From the NCBI GenBank assembly GCA_946494345.1, contig CAMMBX010000066.1, forward strand, positions 1 through 6,670: DNA of 6,670 nucleotides, read 5' to 3'. Numbering within the stretch: the stretch's first letter is position 1; each line of letters opens with the position of its first letter. This stretch comes from an uncultured Mycoplasmatota bacterium (GTDB taxonomy: Bacteria; Bacillota_I; Bacilli_A; RF39; UBA660). The notes beneath the pieces were generated by a model. The model saw nothing but the letters and a program-made list of their open reading frames with translations, was not told the DNA's origin and did no database searches. Below are positions 1-6,588 of this stretch, one piece after another. The translations under genes were made by a program, and so were the position numbers.

Positions 1-400
1 TACTATTAACTCTATATAAACCATTAAAACATGCTTTATTTAAATAAATAGTTCTAGCAGCTCTCTTATAATCAGCAAGATGGCTAAACTTTTTCTTATC
101 TCTATCTAAATTTCTTATTTCATAATAATATTCTTCAGAATGATTTAGTTCATGCTTATTTAACTCGTTACACATAGAAGTAAATTTTTTATCATCTTTA
201 ATACATTCATATACATTCATTAATTCTTTATTATAATCATTTATGACTGCTTTTTTAGGAGCAAGTTCAAATAATAAAGCTCCTCCGCCAACAAATGGTT
301 CATAATATGTATCAAAGTGTAAAGGTGCTAATTTAATTAACTTATCAACAACTGATCTTTTTCCTCCTGCCCATTTAACAAATGGTTTTCCTTTTAACAT
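1..400 (-). CDS. Dam-type (D12 class) DNA adenine N6-methyltransferase, N-terminal part, truncated by the window edge
   Basis: The product transfers a methyl group from S-adenosylmethionine to the N6 of adenine in a short DNA site. The visible 133 residues begin MLKGKPFVKWAGGK, the SAM-binding motif X of alpha-class (Dam/DpnM) enzymes. They continue with YYEPFVGGGALLFEL (motif I, residues 36-50), then NDYNKELMNVY, and near the edge LNKACFNGLYRVN, which is highly typical of Dam. The catalytic DPPY motif should lie further along and is outside the window. The frame is open with no stop from 400 to 1. The ATG at 400-398 is preceded by GGAGGTGG at 8-base spacing, so the start is firm. The gene has its own promoter and sits behind the ATPase terminator, so it is a separate unit. 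Whether it is an orphan Dam-like regulator or the methylase of a restriction-modification pair cannot be told from this part; the downstream neighbour would decide. Confidence 0.93.
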   Translation of the reverse strand, partial: MLKGKPFVKWAGGKRSVVDKLIKLAPLHFDTYYEPFVGGGALLFELAPKKAVINDYNKELMNVYECIKDDKKFTSMCNELNKHELNHSEEYYYEIRNLDRDKKKFSHLADYKRAARTIYLNKACFNGLYRVNS

Positions 401-448
401 TTCTACCACCTCCAAGATGTCATAACTTATAGTACAAATACCATTTTA

Positions 449-477
449 ATTATATCATTGATTAACTGTATTTAAAA
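449..477 (-). promoter_or_regulatory. Extended -10 promoter for the adenine methyltransferase
   Basis: On the minus strand TGATATAAT gives a perfect -10 hexamer (449-454) with the TGn extension at 455-457. The hexamer at the -35 position 17 bases upstream (472-477) reads TTTTAA and is poor, as is common for extended -10 promoters. Transcription would start near 442, giving a leader of about 42 bases with the GGAGGTGG ribosome binding site. It lies between the ATPase terminator and the methylase start, which supports independent expression. This is a sequence-based prediction only. Confidence 0.55.
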
Positions 478-501
478 GCTATAGTAGTTATTTTGATAAA
501 C

Positions 502-522
502 AAAAAAGAGCCAAAGCTCTCT
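502..522 (-). terminator. Rho-independent terminator of the P-type ATPase gene
   Basis: On the minus strand the sequence AGAGC-TTTG-GCTCT forms a 5-bp stem with a 4-base loop. The stem can be lengthened by a G-U and A-T pairs, and it runs directly into TTTTTTG. It begins about 17 bases after the ATPase stop codon (539-541). The other strand has no T-tract after the hairpin, so it works only for right-to-left transcription. Confidence 0.8.
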
Positions 523-538
523 TAATAAAACTATTTAA

Positions 539-3016
539 TTACTTCTTTCTTTTATTTACAACTTTAAATATATCAAAAGGTAATATTGCTAGTAACACTA
601 GACCAATTATAAGAAGCCACCATTTTAGTTCTAAGGGCGTTGTATTGGCAACAGTATTAAAGAAAGGAACATAAACAAACATAGTTAAGCCAATAATAAC
701 ACCCAGATTAACAATTAAAGATACTTTATCCTTAAAACTCTTAACAAATGCTTTTAAAGTAAAGTCATTACCTCTTAACTGATATGTAATAAGCATAATA
801 GATAATACTAAAATTGCATATGCAACTGTTATTGATAAATTAGTATCAATATTATTATGAATTAAAAGAAAATAAGTTATAAATACTACTAGAAAGATTA
901 ATAGTCCTTGAGAAATACTACTAATAGCATTTTTTAAATTTAAAATTGCTTCGTTTATATTTCTTGGCTTTTCCTGCATAATATCCGAAGAAGGTTTTAT
1001 TCTTTGGAAAACAATTGAGGAGGTTGGATCAATTAATAATTCAAGTAACATAACATGAATAGGAAGTAATAAGGTTGGGAGTTTAAATACTGGTACAAAT
1101 AAAGATAACAAAGCTATAGGTATATGAATAGCAATTACATAAGAGATAGCTTTTCTTATATTATGATATATCGTCCTACCATTTTCAATTGCTTTTACAA
1201 TAGTATTAAAATTATCATCTAATAAAATTAAATCAGCAGACTCTTTAGCAACATTAGTACCTCTTTTTCCCATAGCAATACCTACATTCGCTTTCTTTAA
1301 AGCCGGAGCATCATTAACCCCATCTCCCGTCATCGCTACAATCTTATTATCTTTTTGTAAAGCATTGACTATTCTCATCTTATGATTAGGATATACTCTT
1401 GCAAAAATATTAACAGTCTTAGCTTTTTCAAATAATTCTTCATCTGACATATTTTCTAATTCATTACCAGTAATAACTTCATCATAATTAGCAAGATTTA
1501 TTTTCTTGGCAATACCTTTAGCAGTCTCACCATTATCACCTGTTATCATAATTACTCTAACTCCTGCAGAATAACACTCACTTAATGATGTTTTTACACC
1601 AAAACGAGGTGGATCATATAAGGCAATTAATCCTTCAAAAGTTAATTTAGCCTCAAACAAACTATTAGGAATATTTTTTAAACTATTATTTCTTGCTACT
1701 GCTAAAACTCTAAAGCCTTCATTAGAATATTCATCTATTTTCTTTTTTATTTCTGCATTTTTTTTCTTATCTAAATTACATAGTGGTAAAACACTTTCAT
1801 ATGCACCTTTTACACATAACAACTTATTATCCCATACTTGACCTGTCATTTTAGTCTCTGGTGTAAAAGCATATTCTTTAGTTATTTTTTCACTATAGTT
1901 AATATCATTTTTTGATTTACAATACTCTTTTATAGCAATTTCCATTGGATCATAAGCGACAAGAGGACATGATAAATAAGATGTTTCTAAAAAAGTATCA
2001 CTATATTCATATATATCTTGAACCTTCATTTTATTTTCTGTTAATGTTCCTGTCTTATCAGTACATAAAACATTTACAGCTCCTAAAGTTTCTATTGTTT
2101 TCATATTTCTTGTAATAGTCTTTTTCTTAGTTAAATCCCAAGCCCCCATCGCTAAAAAGACAGTTAAGACTACAGGTATTTCTTCTGGAATAGTTGCCAT
2201 AGCAATAGTAACACCTGCTAAAATCGCTTCAATAATTCTTTTAGAAAAAACTAATTCTGGATGATTAATATAATTTATTACTATAGTTAAAAGAAACACA
2301 ATAAAACTAATTATCGTACAAATAAATACTAACTTATTTATCTGTTTTTCAAGAGGAGTTCTTTCTTTTTTTATTTCTTTTAAAGATTCTCCAATACGTC
2401 CAAACTCAGTATTTTTACCAACCGATACTATTTCTATAACTCCTAAACCATTTGTTACATTTGTCCCAGAATAACACATATTTAACTTAAAATGATTATC
2501 TTTATCTTCTTTACAATTCTTATAAACAACTAAAGACTCTCCTGTTAAAGATGATTCATTAACACCTAAACTCTGAGTATATAAAAGCTTACCATCTGCA
2601 GGAACACTATCTCCTTCTCCAAGTAAAACAATATCCCCTACTACAACTTCTTCACTAGAAATAACTTCTTCTTTTCCTTCTCTTATTACTTTAACATTTA
2701 AAGCTGATAGTTTATTTAACTCTTCCAAAGCTTTATCCGTTTTAGTTTCTTGAATATATTCTATAAGACAGATTGCTAATACAAATATCAACATAATTAT
2801 TCCATCTCTATACTCACCAACAATAAAATAAATACTAGCAGCGATAATTAGAAGAAGAAACATTGGTTCTTTAAATATACTAAGTATCTTCAAAATTAGT
2901 GGTTGTTTTTTCTTCTCTTCTAATTTATTTACTCCATATTTTTCTTTTGAGTTAATAACTTCTTCCTTAGTTAATCCCCCAAACTTTTTTAATAAATCTT
3001 TTTTGTTATCTTTCAT
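539..3016 (-). CDS. P-type cation-transporting ATPase, P2-like; predicted divalent transition-metal exporter
   Basis: This membrane pump couples ATP hydrolysis to cation transport through a phospho-aspartate intermediate. The 825 residues show the full fold: cation-ATPase N domain (about 8-60), TM pair (about 50-90), actuator loop TGES (158-161), TM3-4 (about 228-290), phosphorylation motif DKTGT (D320), nucleotide-binding KGA (403-405), TGD (492-494), hinge TGDGVND (563-569) and six C-terminal helices (about 622-820). There is no CPC-type motif or N-terminal heavy-metal domain, so it is not a classical P1B pump. M4 reads PEEIP (277-281) instead of SERCA's PEGLP, and M6 reads ELLIDP (659-664). 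The start ATG has AGGAGGT five bases upstream. It is monocistronic, with its own promoter, riboswitch leader and terminator. An automatic label would be calcium ATPase. The NiCo riboswitch and altered ligand residues argue for Fe(II), Co(II) or Ni(II) export. Family is certain; substrate is inferred. Confidence 0.9.
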   Translation of the reverse strand: MKDNKKDLLKKFGGLTKEEVINSKEKYGVNKLEEKKKQPLILKILSIFKEPMFLLLIIAASIYFIVGEYRDGIIMLIFVLAICLIEYIQETKTDKALEELNKLSALNVKVIREGKEEVISSEEVVVGDIVLLGEGDSVPADGKLLYTQSLGVNESSLTGESLVVYKNCKEDKDNHFKLNMCYSGTNVTNGLGVIEIVSVGKNTEFGRIGESLKEIKKERTPLEKQINKLVFICTIISFIVFLLTIVINYINHPELVFSKRIIEAILAGVTIAMATIPEEIPVVLTVFLAMGAWDLTKKKTITRNMKTIETLGAVNVLCTDKTGTLTENKMKVQDIYEYSDTFLETSYLSCPLVAYDPMEIAIKEYCKSKNDINYSEKITKEYAFTPETKMTGQVWDNKLLCVKGAYESVLPLCNLDKKKNAEIKKKIDEYSNEGFRVLAVARNNSLKNIPNSLFEAKLTFEGLIALYDPPRFGVKTSLSECYSAGVRVIMITGDNGETAKGIAKKINLANYDEVITGNELENMSDEELFEKAKTVNIFARVYPNHKMRIVNALQKDNKIVAMTGDGVNDAPALKKANVGIAMGKRGTNVAKESADLILLDDNFNTIVKAIENGRTIYHNIRKAISYVIAIHIPIALLSLFVPVFKLPTLLLPIHVMLLELLIDPTSSIVFQRIKPSSDIMQEKPRNINEAILNLKNAISSISQGLLIFLVVFITYFLLIHNNIDTNLSITVAYAILVLSIMLITYQLRGNDFTLKAFVKSFKDKVSLIVNLGVIIGLTMFVYVPFFNTVANTTPLELKWWLLIIGLVLLAILPFDIFKVVNKRKK

Positions 3017-3020
3017 AAAT

Positions 3021-3027
3021 ACCTCCT
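3021..3027 (-). promoter_or_regulatory. Ribosome binding site of the P-type ATPase
   Basis: AGGAGGT on the minus strand is a near-perfect Shine-Dalgarno sequence, four bases (ATTT) before the ATG at 3016. It lies about 44 bases downstream of the riboswitch terminator T-tract and is not part of the hairpin. Control is therefore expected at transcription elongation rather than by hiding this site. Confidence 0.8.
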
Positions 3028-3070
3028 ATAATCTAGATAACCCTTTACCACTAAATTTGTAATTTTGAAC

Positions 3071-3120
3071 AAAAAAAAACACCCACTAGTCAGTATTAGT
3101 AACTACTGTCCCGTGGGTGT
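3071..3120 (-). terminator. Riboswitch-controlled intrinsic terminator in the ATPase leader
   Basis: On the minus strand ACACCCAC (3113-3120) pairs perfectly with GTGGGTGT (3079-3086) over 8 bp. An inner CAGTA/TACTG stem (3104-3108 with 3091-3095) stacks inside it. The 3' arm runs straight into a run of T residues (3071-3078), so it is a strong Rho-independent terminator. The 5' arm shares bases with two aptamer elements: the CCAC arm of P4 (3113-3116) and the CAGT arm of P1 (3105-3108). The aptamer and terminator folds are therefore mutually exclusive, as expected for an antitermination switch. Confidence 0.88.
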
Positions 3121-3186
3121 ATATTCCACTGTCACAATAAGTGACCCGACTCCATGATTTATATCACGGTCTGTTCAGTTTGTACT
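3098..3186 (-). promoter_or_regulatory. NiCo (czcD-type) metal riboswitch aptamer
   Basis: The leader RNA folds into a four-way junction. P1 is ACTG (3176-3179) with CAGT (3105-3108), extended by AGTA (3183-3186) with part of TTACT (3098-3102). P2 is a 7-bp hairpin CCGTGAT/ATCATGG with an ATAA loop (3152-3169). P3 is GTCAC/GTGAC with a TTATT loop (3131-3145). P4 is GTGG/CCAC (3113-3129). Junction strands carry CTGAACAG (3171-3178), AGTCGGG (3145-3151), GACAG after P3, and GGGACAG (3106-3112). These match my memory of the NiCo consensus and the crystallised Erysipelotrichaceae example. The class was described as binding Co(II)/Ni(II), with later work arguing for Fe(II). Ligand binding stabilises P1 and P4 and prevents the overlapping terminator, so metal should turn the ATPase gene on. 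A covariance-model search was not possible here. Confidence 0.85.
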
Positions 3187-3218
3187 GTAGTATATATGCA
3201 GTGCAAAGAGTTATTGTC

Positions 3219-3247
3219 ATATTATCATATGCATTAACCTTTGTCAA
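3219..3247 (-). promoter_or_regulatory. Sigma-A promoter of the riboswitch-ATPase unit
   Basis: On the minus strand TTGACA (3242-3247) is a perfect -35 hexamer. After exactly 17 bases comes TAATAT (3219-3224), a 5-of-6 match to the -10, preceded by TGA (3225-3227), which gives the TGn extension. Start of transcription is expected near 3212, about 26 bases before the aptamer and 196 bases before the ATPase start codon. Such a strong constitutive-looking promoter fits a gene whose expression is set downstream by the riboswitch. Confidence 0.85.
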
Positions 3248-3308
3248 TGATTCTTGTAACTATTAAAAAGCAATTTTAATTTCACATTTTGAGAAAAAAT
3301 CATTTTAC

Positions 3309-3342
3309 AAAAAAAAGACAAATTTACTATAAATATTAGTCT
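3309..3342 (-). terminator. Weak AT-rich terminator of the Nudix gene
   Basis: On the minus strand AGAC pairs with GTCT, and an inner ATTTA/TAAAT stem with a TAG loop stacks across a small internal loop. The hairpin ends in a run of eight T. Its 5' arm overlaps the stop codon of the Nudix gene. The stem is weak, so the T-run is the main evidence. Confidence 0.45.
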
Positions 3343-3833
3343 AATTTATCCAATTCATTAAAAATCAAATGATTGAATTTGAGATTTTCTTTATTTAAAA
3401 TTTGTTTAATAAAACTAGGTCTAATATCATAATTATTTATTTCTTTTAAATCAATCCACTTAAAGTCTAATTTTATTTTATGACCTTTATCATTTTCTAC
3501 TATAGTAAAATTATTTGTCCCTATATTTTCTATAGGAGTCATTAAATAATAGAAAGATATTTCATGAATTTTTTTAGAGTATTTATTTATAAAATAGTTT
3601 TCTACAACACCTAAATATTCACTAATATCAAACTTTTTTCCTACTTCTTCTAACAATTCTCGTTTAACTGCAACTTCTGTTGTTTCACCTAACTCTACAT
3701 AACCTCCAGGTAAACAAAGAAATCCACTATCATCCATATCAACTAACAAAAGTTTATTATCTTTTATAATTAAACCTGATACTCTAAACTTAAAATTATA
3801 ATCATCCGTTTTAATTTTTATACTTTCACGCAT
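3336..3833 (-). CDS. Nudix (MutT-like) hydrolase
   Basis: Nudix enzymes cut a nucleoside diphosphate linked to another group, using Mg2+ or Mn2+ bound by the Nudix helix. The box GX5EX7REUXEEXG is complete: G44, E50, R58, E59, E62, E63 and G65, within the stretch LPGGYVELGE...RELLEEVG. The final hydrophobic position of the strict pattern is K66 here, a minor deviation. The 165-residue length is usual for a single-domain cytosolic Nudix protein. The N-terminal strand (FRVSGLIIKDNKLLLVDMDD) and C-terminal FKWIDLKEI...IRPSFIKQIL segment match small MutT-like hydrolases of unknown substrate. The start ATG follows AGGTGA at seven-base spacing. It lies 71 bases downstream of the kinase gene and could be read through from it or have its own weak promoter. 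I cannot assign a substrate, and the family is too broad to link it to either neighbour. Confidence 0.9.
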   Translation of the reverse strand: MRESIKIKTDDYNFKFRVSGLIIKDNKLLLVDMDDSGFLCLPGGYVELGETTEVAVKRELLEEVGKKFDISEYLGVVENYFINKYSKKIHEISFYYLMTPIENIGTNNFTIVENDKGHKIKLDFKWIDLKEINNYDIRPSFIKQILNKENLKFNHLIFNELDKLD

Positions 3834-3866
3834 ATAATAATCACCTATATTCCTAACAAATTATTA

Positions 3867-3887
3867 AATTTATAATTGATATAAATT
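3867..3887. repeat. AT-only inverted repeat between kinase and Nudix genes
   Basis: AATTTATA (3867-3874) and TATAAATT (3880-3887) form a perfect 8-bp inverted repeat with a 5-base loop. It sits in the 71-base gap after the kinase stop codon. No strong T-run follows on either strand, so it is a poor terminator. The same stretch also contains a possible -10 (TATAAA on the minus strand) for the Nudix gene, with no convincing -35. It could simply reflect AT-rich sequence. Confidence 0.3.
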
Positions 3888-3904
3888 AATTAAACTATCT
3901 ATTT

Positions 3905-4810
3905 TTATTTTCTACTACTAGTTTTAAAAGTTATCACTATTTTTAATTGATGTTTTTCTTTAACTGCTTTTATATTACCATTTAACTGTTCTACAAATTC
4001 TTTCGCAATTGCAAGACCTAATCCCGTATTACCTTTTGTCCTAGATATATCAACTGTATAAAACTCATCAAAAACTCTATCTACATCTAAATCGTTATAT
4101 AATAAGTTATTAATAAATTCAATTTTAATTTTATCTTCATTTTGATTTAATTTTATACATAAATTACCATCACTATGTTTATAAGCATTTCTTATCAAAT
4201 TATCAAAAACTCTAATAAGCATTAATTCATTAGATTTAATATTAATTTTTCTTCTATTCGTTTTAAAATCTATACATCTATTATCATTAGAAAAATCTTC
4301 ATAATGATTAGAAATTGCTTTCTCTATAACAGCTACTAAATTTAGTTCTATAAGTTCTATATTTTTATTATTAGATAGTATTTTTGAAAACTCAAAAAAG
4401 GAATCAATTAATTCTGATAATCGTTTTAATCTTTCTTTCACTATTTTAAGATTTTTTATTTTTTCTTGTTCTGTCATATGAGAGTCTAGCATTAAACTTA
4501 CATATCCTAACGATGAAGTTAAAGGCGTACGTAAATCATGAGAAATATTTCTAATCATTTTAACGAAATTAGCATTTCTTCTTTCTAACTTACTCTCTTT
4601 ACTTTTTATTTCTGTTAAATGAATATTAATACACTCTACTAATTCTTTTATTTCTTTTGATGAAAATTCGGTATGAACTAAACCATTTGTTCTTCTAGAT
4701 AAAACTAAATCTAATTCCCTCTTTATTCTTTTTAATTCTCTTTTCATAAAAAAAAGATAGCAGGCTAGAAATAAAATAATAATAACTAAGATTACTAATA
4801 TTATTTCCAT
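3905..4810 (-). CDS. Membrane sensor histidine kinase with one N-terminal helix, linked to an ABC transporter
   Basis: This sensor autophosphorylates on histidine and would pass the phosphate to a response regulator. The 301 residues hold one TM helix (3-22), a charged helical linker (23-80) and no extracellular sensor domain. The dimerisation H-box SHDLRTPLTS follows (90-99, H91), then the N-box NLIRNAYKH (204-212, N208), the F-box VFDEFY (246-251) and the G2 box GNTGLGLAIAK (260-270). The usual DxGxG of the G1 box is not visible; the region reads FINNLLYNDLDVD (232-244), as in my recollection of some kinases from peptide-resistance systems. The ATG is 15 bases after the permease stop, with AAAGG right behind that stop, so it is the third gene of the ABC operon. 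Without an ectodomain it may sense through the membrane or the adjacent transporter, as in BceS-like systems (inference). No cognate response regulator is in the window. Confidence 0.9.
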   Translation of the reverse strand: MEIILVILVIIILFLACYLFFMKRELKRIKRELDLVLSRRTNGLVHTEFSSKEIKELVECINIHLTEIKSKESKLERRNANFVKMIRNISHDLRTPLTSSLGYVSLMLDSHMTEQEKIKNLKIVKERLKRLSELIDSFFEFSKILSNNKNIELIELNLVAVIEKAISNHYEDFSNDNRCIDFKTNRRKINIKSNELMLIRVFDNLIRNAYKHSDGNLCIKLNQNEDKIKIEFINNLLYNDLDVDRVFDEFYTVDISRTKGNTGLGLAIAKEFVEQLNGNIKAVKEKHQLKIVITFKTSSRK

Positions 4811-4825
4811 ATGCTCACTACCTTT

Positions 4826-5668
4826 CTACTTTATTTCTGTTTTTCTAAATACACTATAGCCAATAACATTAAATACTATGATATAGAATATTGCCAAAAC
4901 TAAAGTCTTAAGTATGTAGGTATTACTTGGGTTTGCTACTAAATTACCAATAATATATTGAAATTCATAATTTAAAATATTAGCTGAATCAAGATGGAAT
5001 AATGTTGCAACTCCCATAATTATTAATTGAACAACCATAATTAATGGTATTGTAATACTATTAAATGTTCCTGTTTTTCTAAAACAAAAGCCAATACATA
5101 CTAACATACTTATTATAGCATACAAAATTGGTAATTGTAGTATAGTAAGTTTTGTTATCTCTAAAATTCCAGCTGAAAATTCTTTTCCATTCATGATTAG
5201 ATTAATAACATAACTACCATAATTATTGATTAATATTAAAACTGTTCCAAGGCCTAGACAAGTAATTAATTTAGAAAAATAGTATTTTTTTCTTGATATT
5301 GCTGATGATAATGTATTTTTAGCTGTTGAATTTGATAAATCTGTAACTAGGACTATTACCACCACAATGATAAAAAAGTAATAAAGATTAGCATTTGCTC
5401 CTAATTGTGCTTTATCTAATGGGTATGCTCCATACTCTTTCATAAGTTTTCTTGTTTCTAATATAGAATTGGTTTCGTTAACTAATTCTAATGTTTCTTC
5501 TTGTTTTGTATTTGTTTGTTCAGTACTAGATGATACGGTAATACCAATATGTCCTGGACTCATGGCAAAGCAACTTACCGCTGCTAGAAAAAGTATAAAA
5601 ATAATCGCAACATAGATAGATTTTCCTCTAAAAATTCTATATAAATCTGATTTAATTATATTTAACAT
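4826..5668 (-). CDS. ABC-2 type transporter permease
   Basis: This is the membrane half of an ABC exporter paired with the ATPase encoded just upstream. The 280 residues show six likely TM helices: about 18-36, 95-112, 132-155, 173-195, 203-224 and 252-274. An outside loop of about 58 polar residues (37-94) lies between the first two. The opening MLNIIKSDLYRIFRGKS is the amphipathic cytosolic start typical of ABC-2/BcrB-like permeases, and TM2 is followed by a SNSTAKNTL...SRKKYYFSK segment common to this family. Its ATG overlaps the ATPase stop codon by one base (TAATG), indicating translational coupling. Only one permease gene is present, unlike LanE-LanG pairs, so it probably works as a homodimer with two ATPase subunits. 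Substrate is unknown; the partner ATPase and adjacent kinase suggest a peptide antibiotic or lantibiotic. Confidence 0.87.
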   Translation of the reverse strand: MLNIIKSDLYRIFRGKSIYVAIIFILFLAAVSCFAMSPGHIGITVSSSTEQTNTKQEETLELVNETNSILETRKLMKEYGAYPLDKAQLGANANLYYFFIIVVVIVLVTDLSNSTAKNTLSSAISRKKYYFSKLITCLGLGTVLILINNYGSYVINLIMNGKEFSAGILEITKLTILQLPILYAIISMLVCIGFCFRKTGTFNSITIPLIMVVQLIIMGVATLFHLDSANILNYEFQYIIGNLVANPSNTYILKTLVLAIFYIIVFNVIGYSVFRKTEIK

Positions 5669-6582
5669 TATTTAGCACCATCCTTTATTAGAGAATCAAA
5701 ATAATCTTCTAATGAGATTCCTGATTCATATATTCCCATTACATCAATATCATTTGCTAGTAAGGTTTTATTTACTTTCAAAGTATTTTCTAAATAATCA
5801 TAAAGTCTTATTTCCGTATTATCAATTACTTTATAATTAGTAGTTTTAAGCTCTTGTTCTAATACAACAGTTGCTTTCTTAACATCTTTAGTTCTTATTA
5901 CAATACATTTACTACATTCTAAATCAAGTTCTTCTTTAGATAAATCTTTAATTATTCTTCCCTTATCTATAAAACAAAAATGATTAGCAATTAAATATAA
6001 TTCGGATAGAATATGACTAGATATTAAAATTGTGATTTTTTCTTCCTCATTTAACCTTTTTAACGTATCTCTTATTTCTTTGATACCAATTGGATCTAGT
6101 CCATTAATGGGTTCATCTAAAATAATAAAATCTGGGTTATCTAATATAGCAAAAGCAATACCTAATCTTTGCTTCATCCCCAAAGAAAAGTTTTTAAACT
6201 TCTTATCTTTCTCTTTAAATAAATCTACAGCTTTTAAAACTTTATCAATCTGCTTATCATTAGTAATTCCTTTTTGAATTGCATAATACTTTAGATTTTG
6301 ATAAGCTGTAAGACTCCCAAAGAAGGCTGGACTTTCAATTAAACAACCTATTCTTCTTTTAGATTCTGTTAGTTCTTCTTCACTACCAAACAAAGAAAAA
6401 GTTCCTCCAGTTTTATTAGTTAATGTAGTAATAGTTTTCATTAATGTTGTTTTACCAGCACCATTTCTACCAATAAGTCCATATATATCACCTTTATGAA
6501 TTGTTATATTATCATTATCTAAGGCCACAAAATCTTTATATTTTTTTGTTAAATTAACTGTTTGCAATACAACCCCTTGCAT
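5668..6582 (-). CDS. ABC transporter ATP-binding protein, bacitracin/lantibiotic-protection (BcrA/LanF) type
   Basis: This ATPase drives the partner permease. Residues are numbered from the longer possible start at 6606. Motifs are Walker A GRNGAGKTT (46-54), signature SLGMKQR (141-147), Walker B FIILDEP (160-166), D-loop NGLDP (168-172) and H-loop SSH (H198). The Q-loop position reads IGCLIESPAF, with Glu (E91) where most ABC proteins have Gln; this E-loop is described for LanF immunity ATPases and is seen in BcrA-like proteins. A C-terminal extension (about 220-312) is usual in this family. I choose the ATG at 6582 (304 residues). AAAGGAAG lies about 8 bases upstream, and homology starts at once with VLQTVNLTKKY. 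The in-frame ATG at 6606 overlaps a TATAAT box and has only a terminator T-tract before it. This is the first gene of the ABC-permease-kinase unit. Confidence 0.9.
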   Translation of the reverse strand: MQGVVLQTVNLTKKYKDFVALDNDNITIHKGDIYGLIGRNGAGKTTLMKTITTLTNKTGGTFSLFGSEEELTESKRRIGCLIESPAFFGSLTAYQNLKYYAIQKGITNDKQIDKVLKAVDLFKEKDKKFKNFSLGMKQRLGIAFAILDNPDFIILDEPINGLDPIGIKEIRDTLKRLNEEEKITILISSHILSELYLIANHFCFIDKGRIIKDLSKEELDLECSKCIVIRTKDVKKATVVLEQELKTTNYKVIDNTEIRLYDYLENTLKVNKTLLANDIDVMGIYESGISLEDYFDSLIKDGAK

Positions 6583-6588
6583 ACACAT

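Larger units (their letters stand above)
3017..3335. other. 319-base intergenic region: promoter, riboswitch leader and the end of the Nudix unit
   Basis: This gap has no coding sequence that I can support on either strand. It is used almost fully by regulation of the ATPase gene on the minus strand: sigma-A promoter (3219-3247), predicted start near 3212, NiCo-type aptamer (3098-3186), overlapping terminator (3071-3120), and an AGGAGGT ribosome binding site (3021-3027). The stretch 3248-3308 is AT-rich and I see nothing specific in it. Positions 3309-3342 hold a weak terminator for the Nudix gene. Confidence 0.75.

Noticed and set aside
449..477. CRISPR, IS element, tRNA or attachment site in the short intergenic gaps
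   Set aside because: No gap contains repeated spacer units, inverted terminal repeats with a transposase, a cloverleaf or a tRNA 3' end duplication.
539..3016. P1B heavy-metal ATPase (CopA/ZntA type)
   Set aside because: There is no CPC/SPC motif in the transport helix, no N-terminal metal-binding domain and no HP locus. Topology and M4/M6 motifs are P2-like with six helices after the hinge.
3057..3186. Possible T-box, yybP-ykoY manganese riboswitch or simple attenuator instead of NiCo
   Set aside because: There is no T-box TGGN sequence or tRNA-synthetase context, and the yybP-ykoY core is not seen. The CTGAACAG, AGTCGGG and GGGACAG junction strands fit NiCo far better.
3248..3308. Possible small gene or RNA in the gap between the Nudix gene and the ATPase promoter
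   Set aside because: The stretch is short and AT-rich, with no start codon plus ribosome binding site in either direction and no stable fold visible.
6032..6277. Plus-strand open frame of 81 codons
   Set aside because: It lies wholly opposite the ABC ATPase gene, including its Walker B and signature regions. It is rich in Ser/Phe/Leu as expected for an antisense shadow and resembles no family I know.
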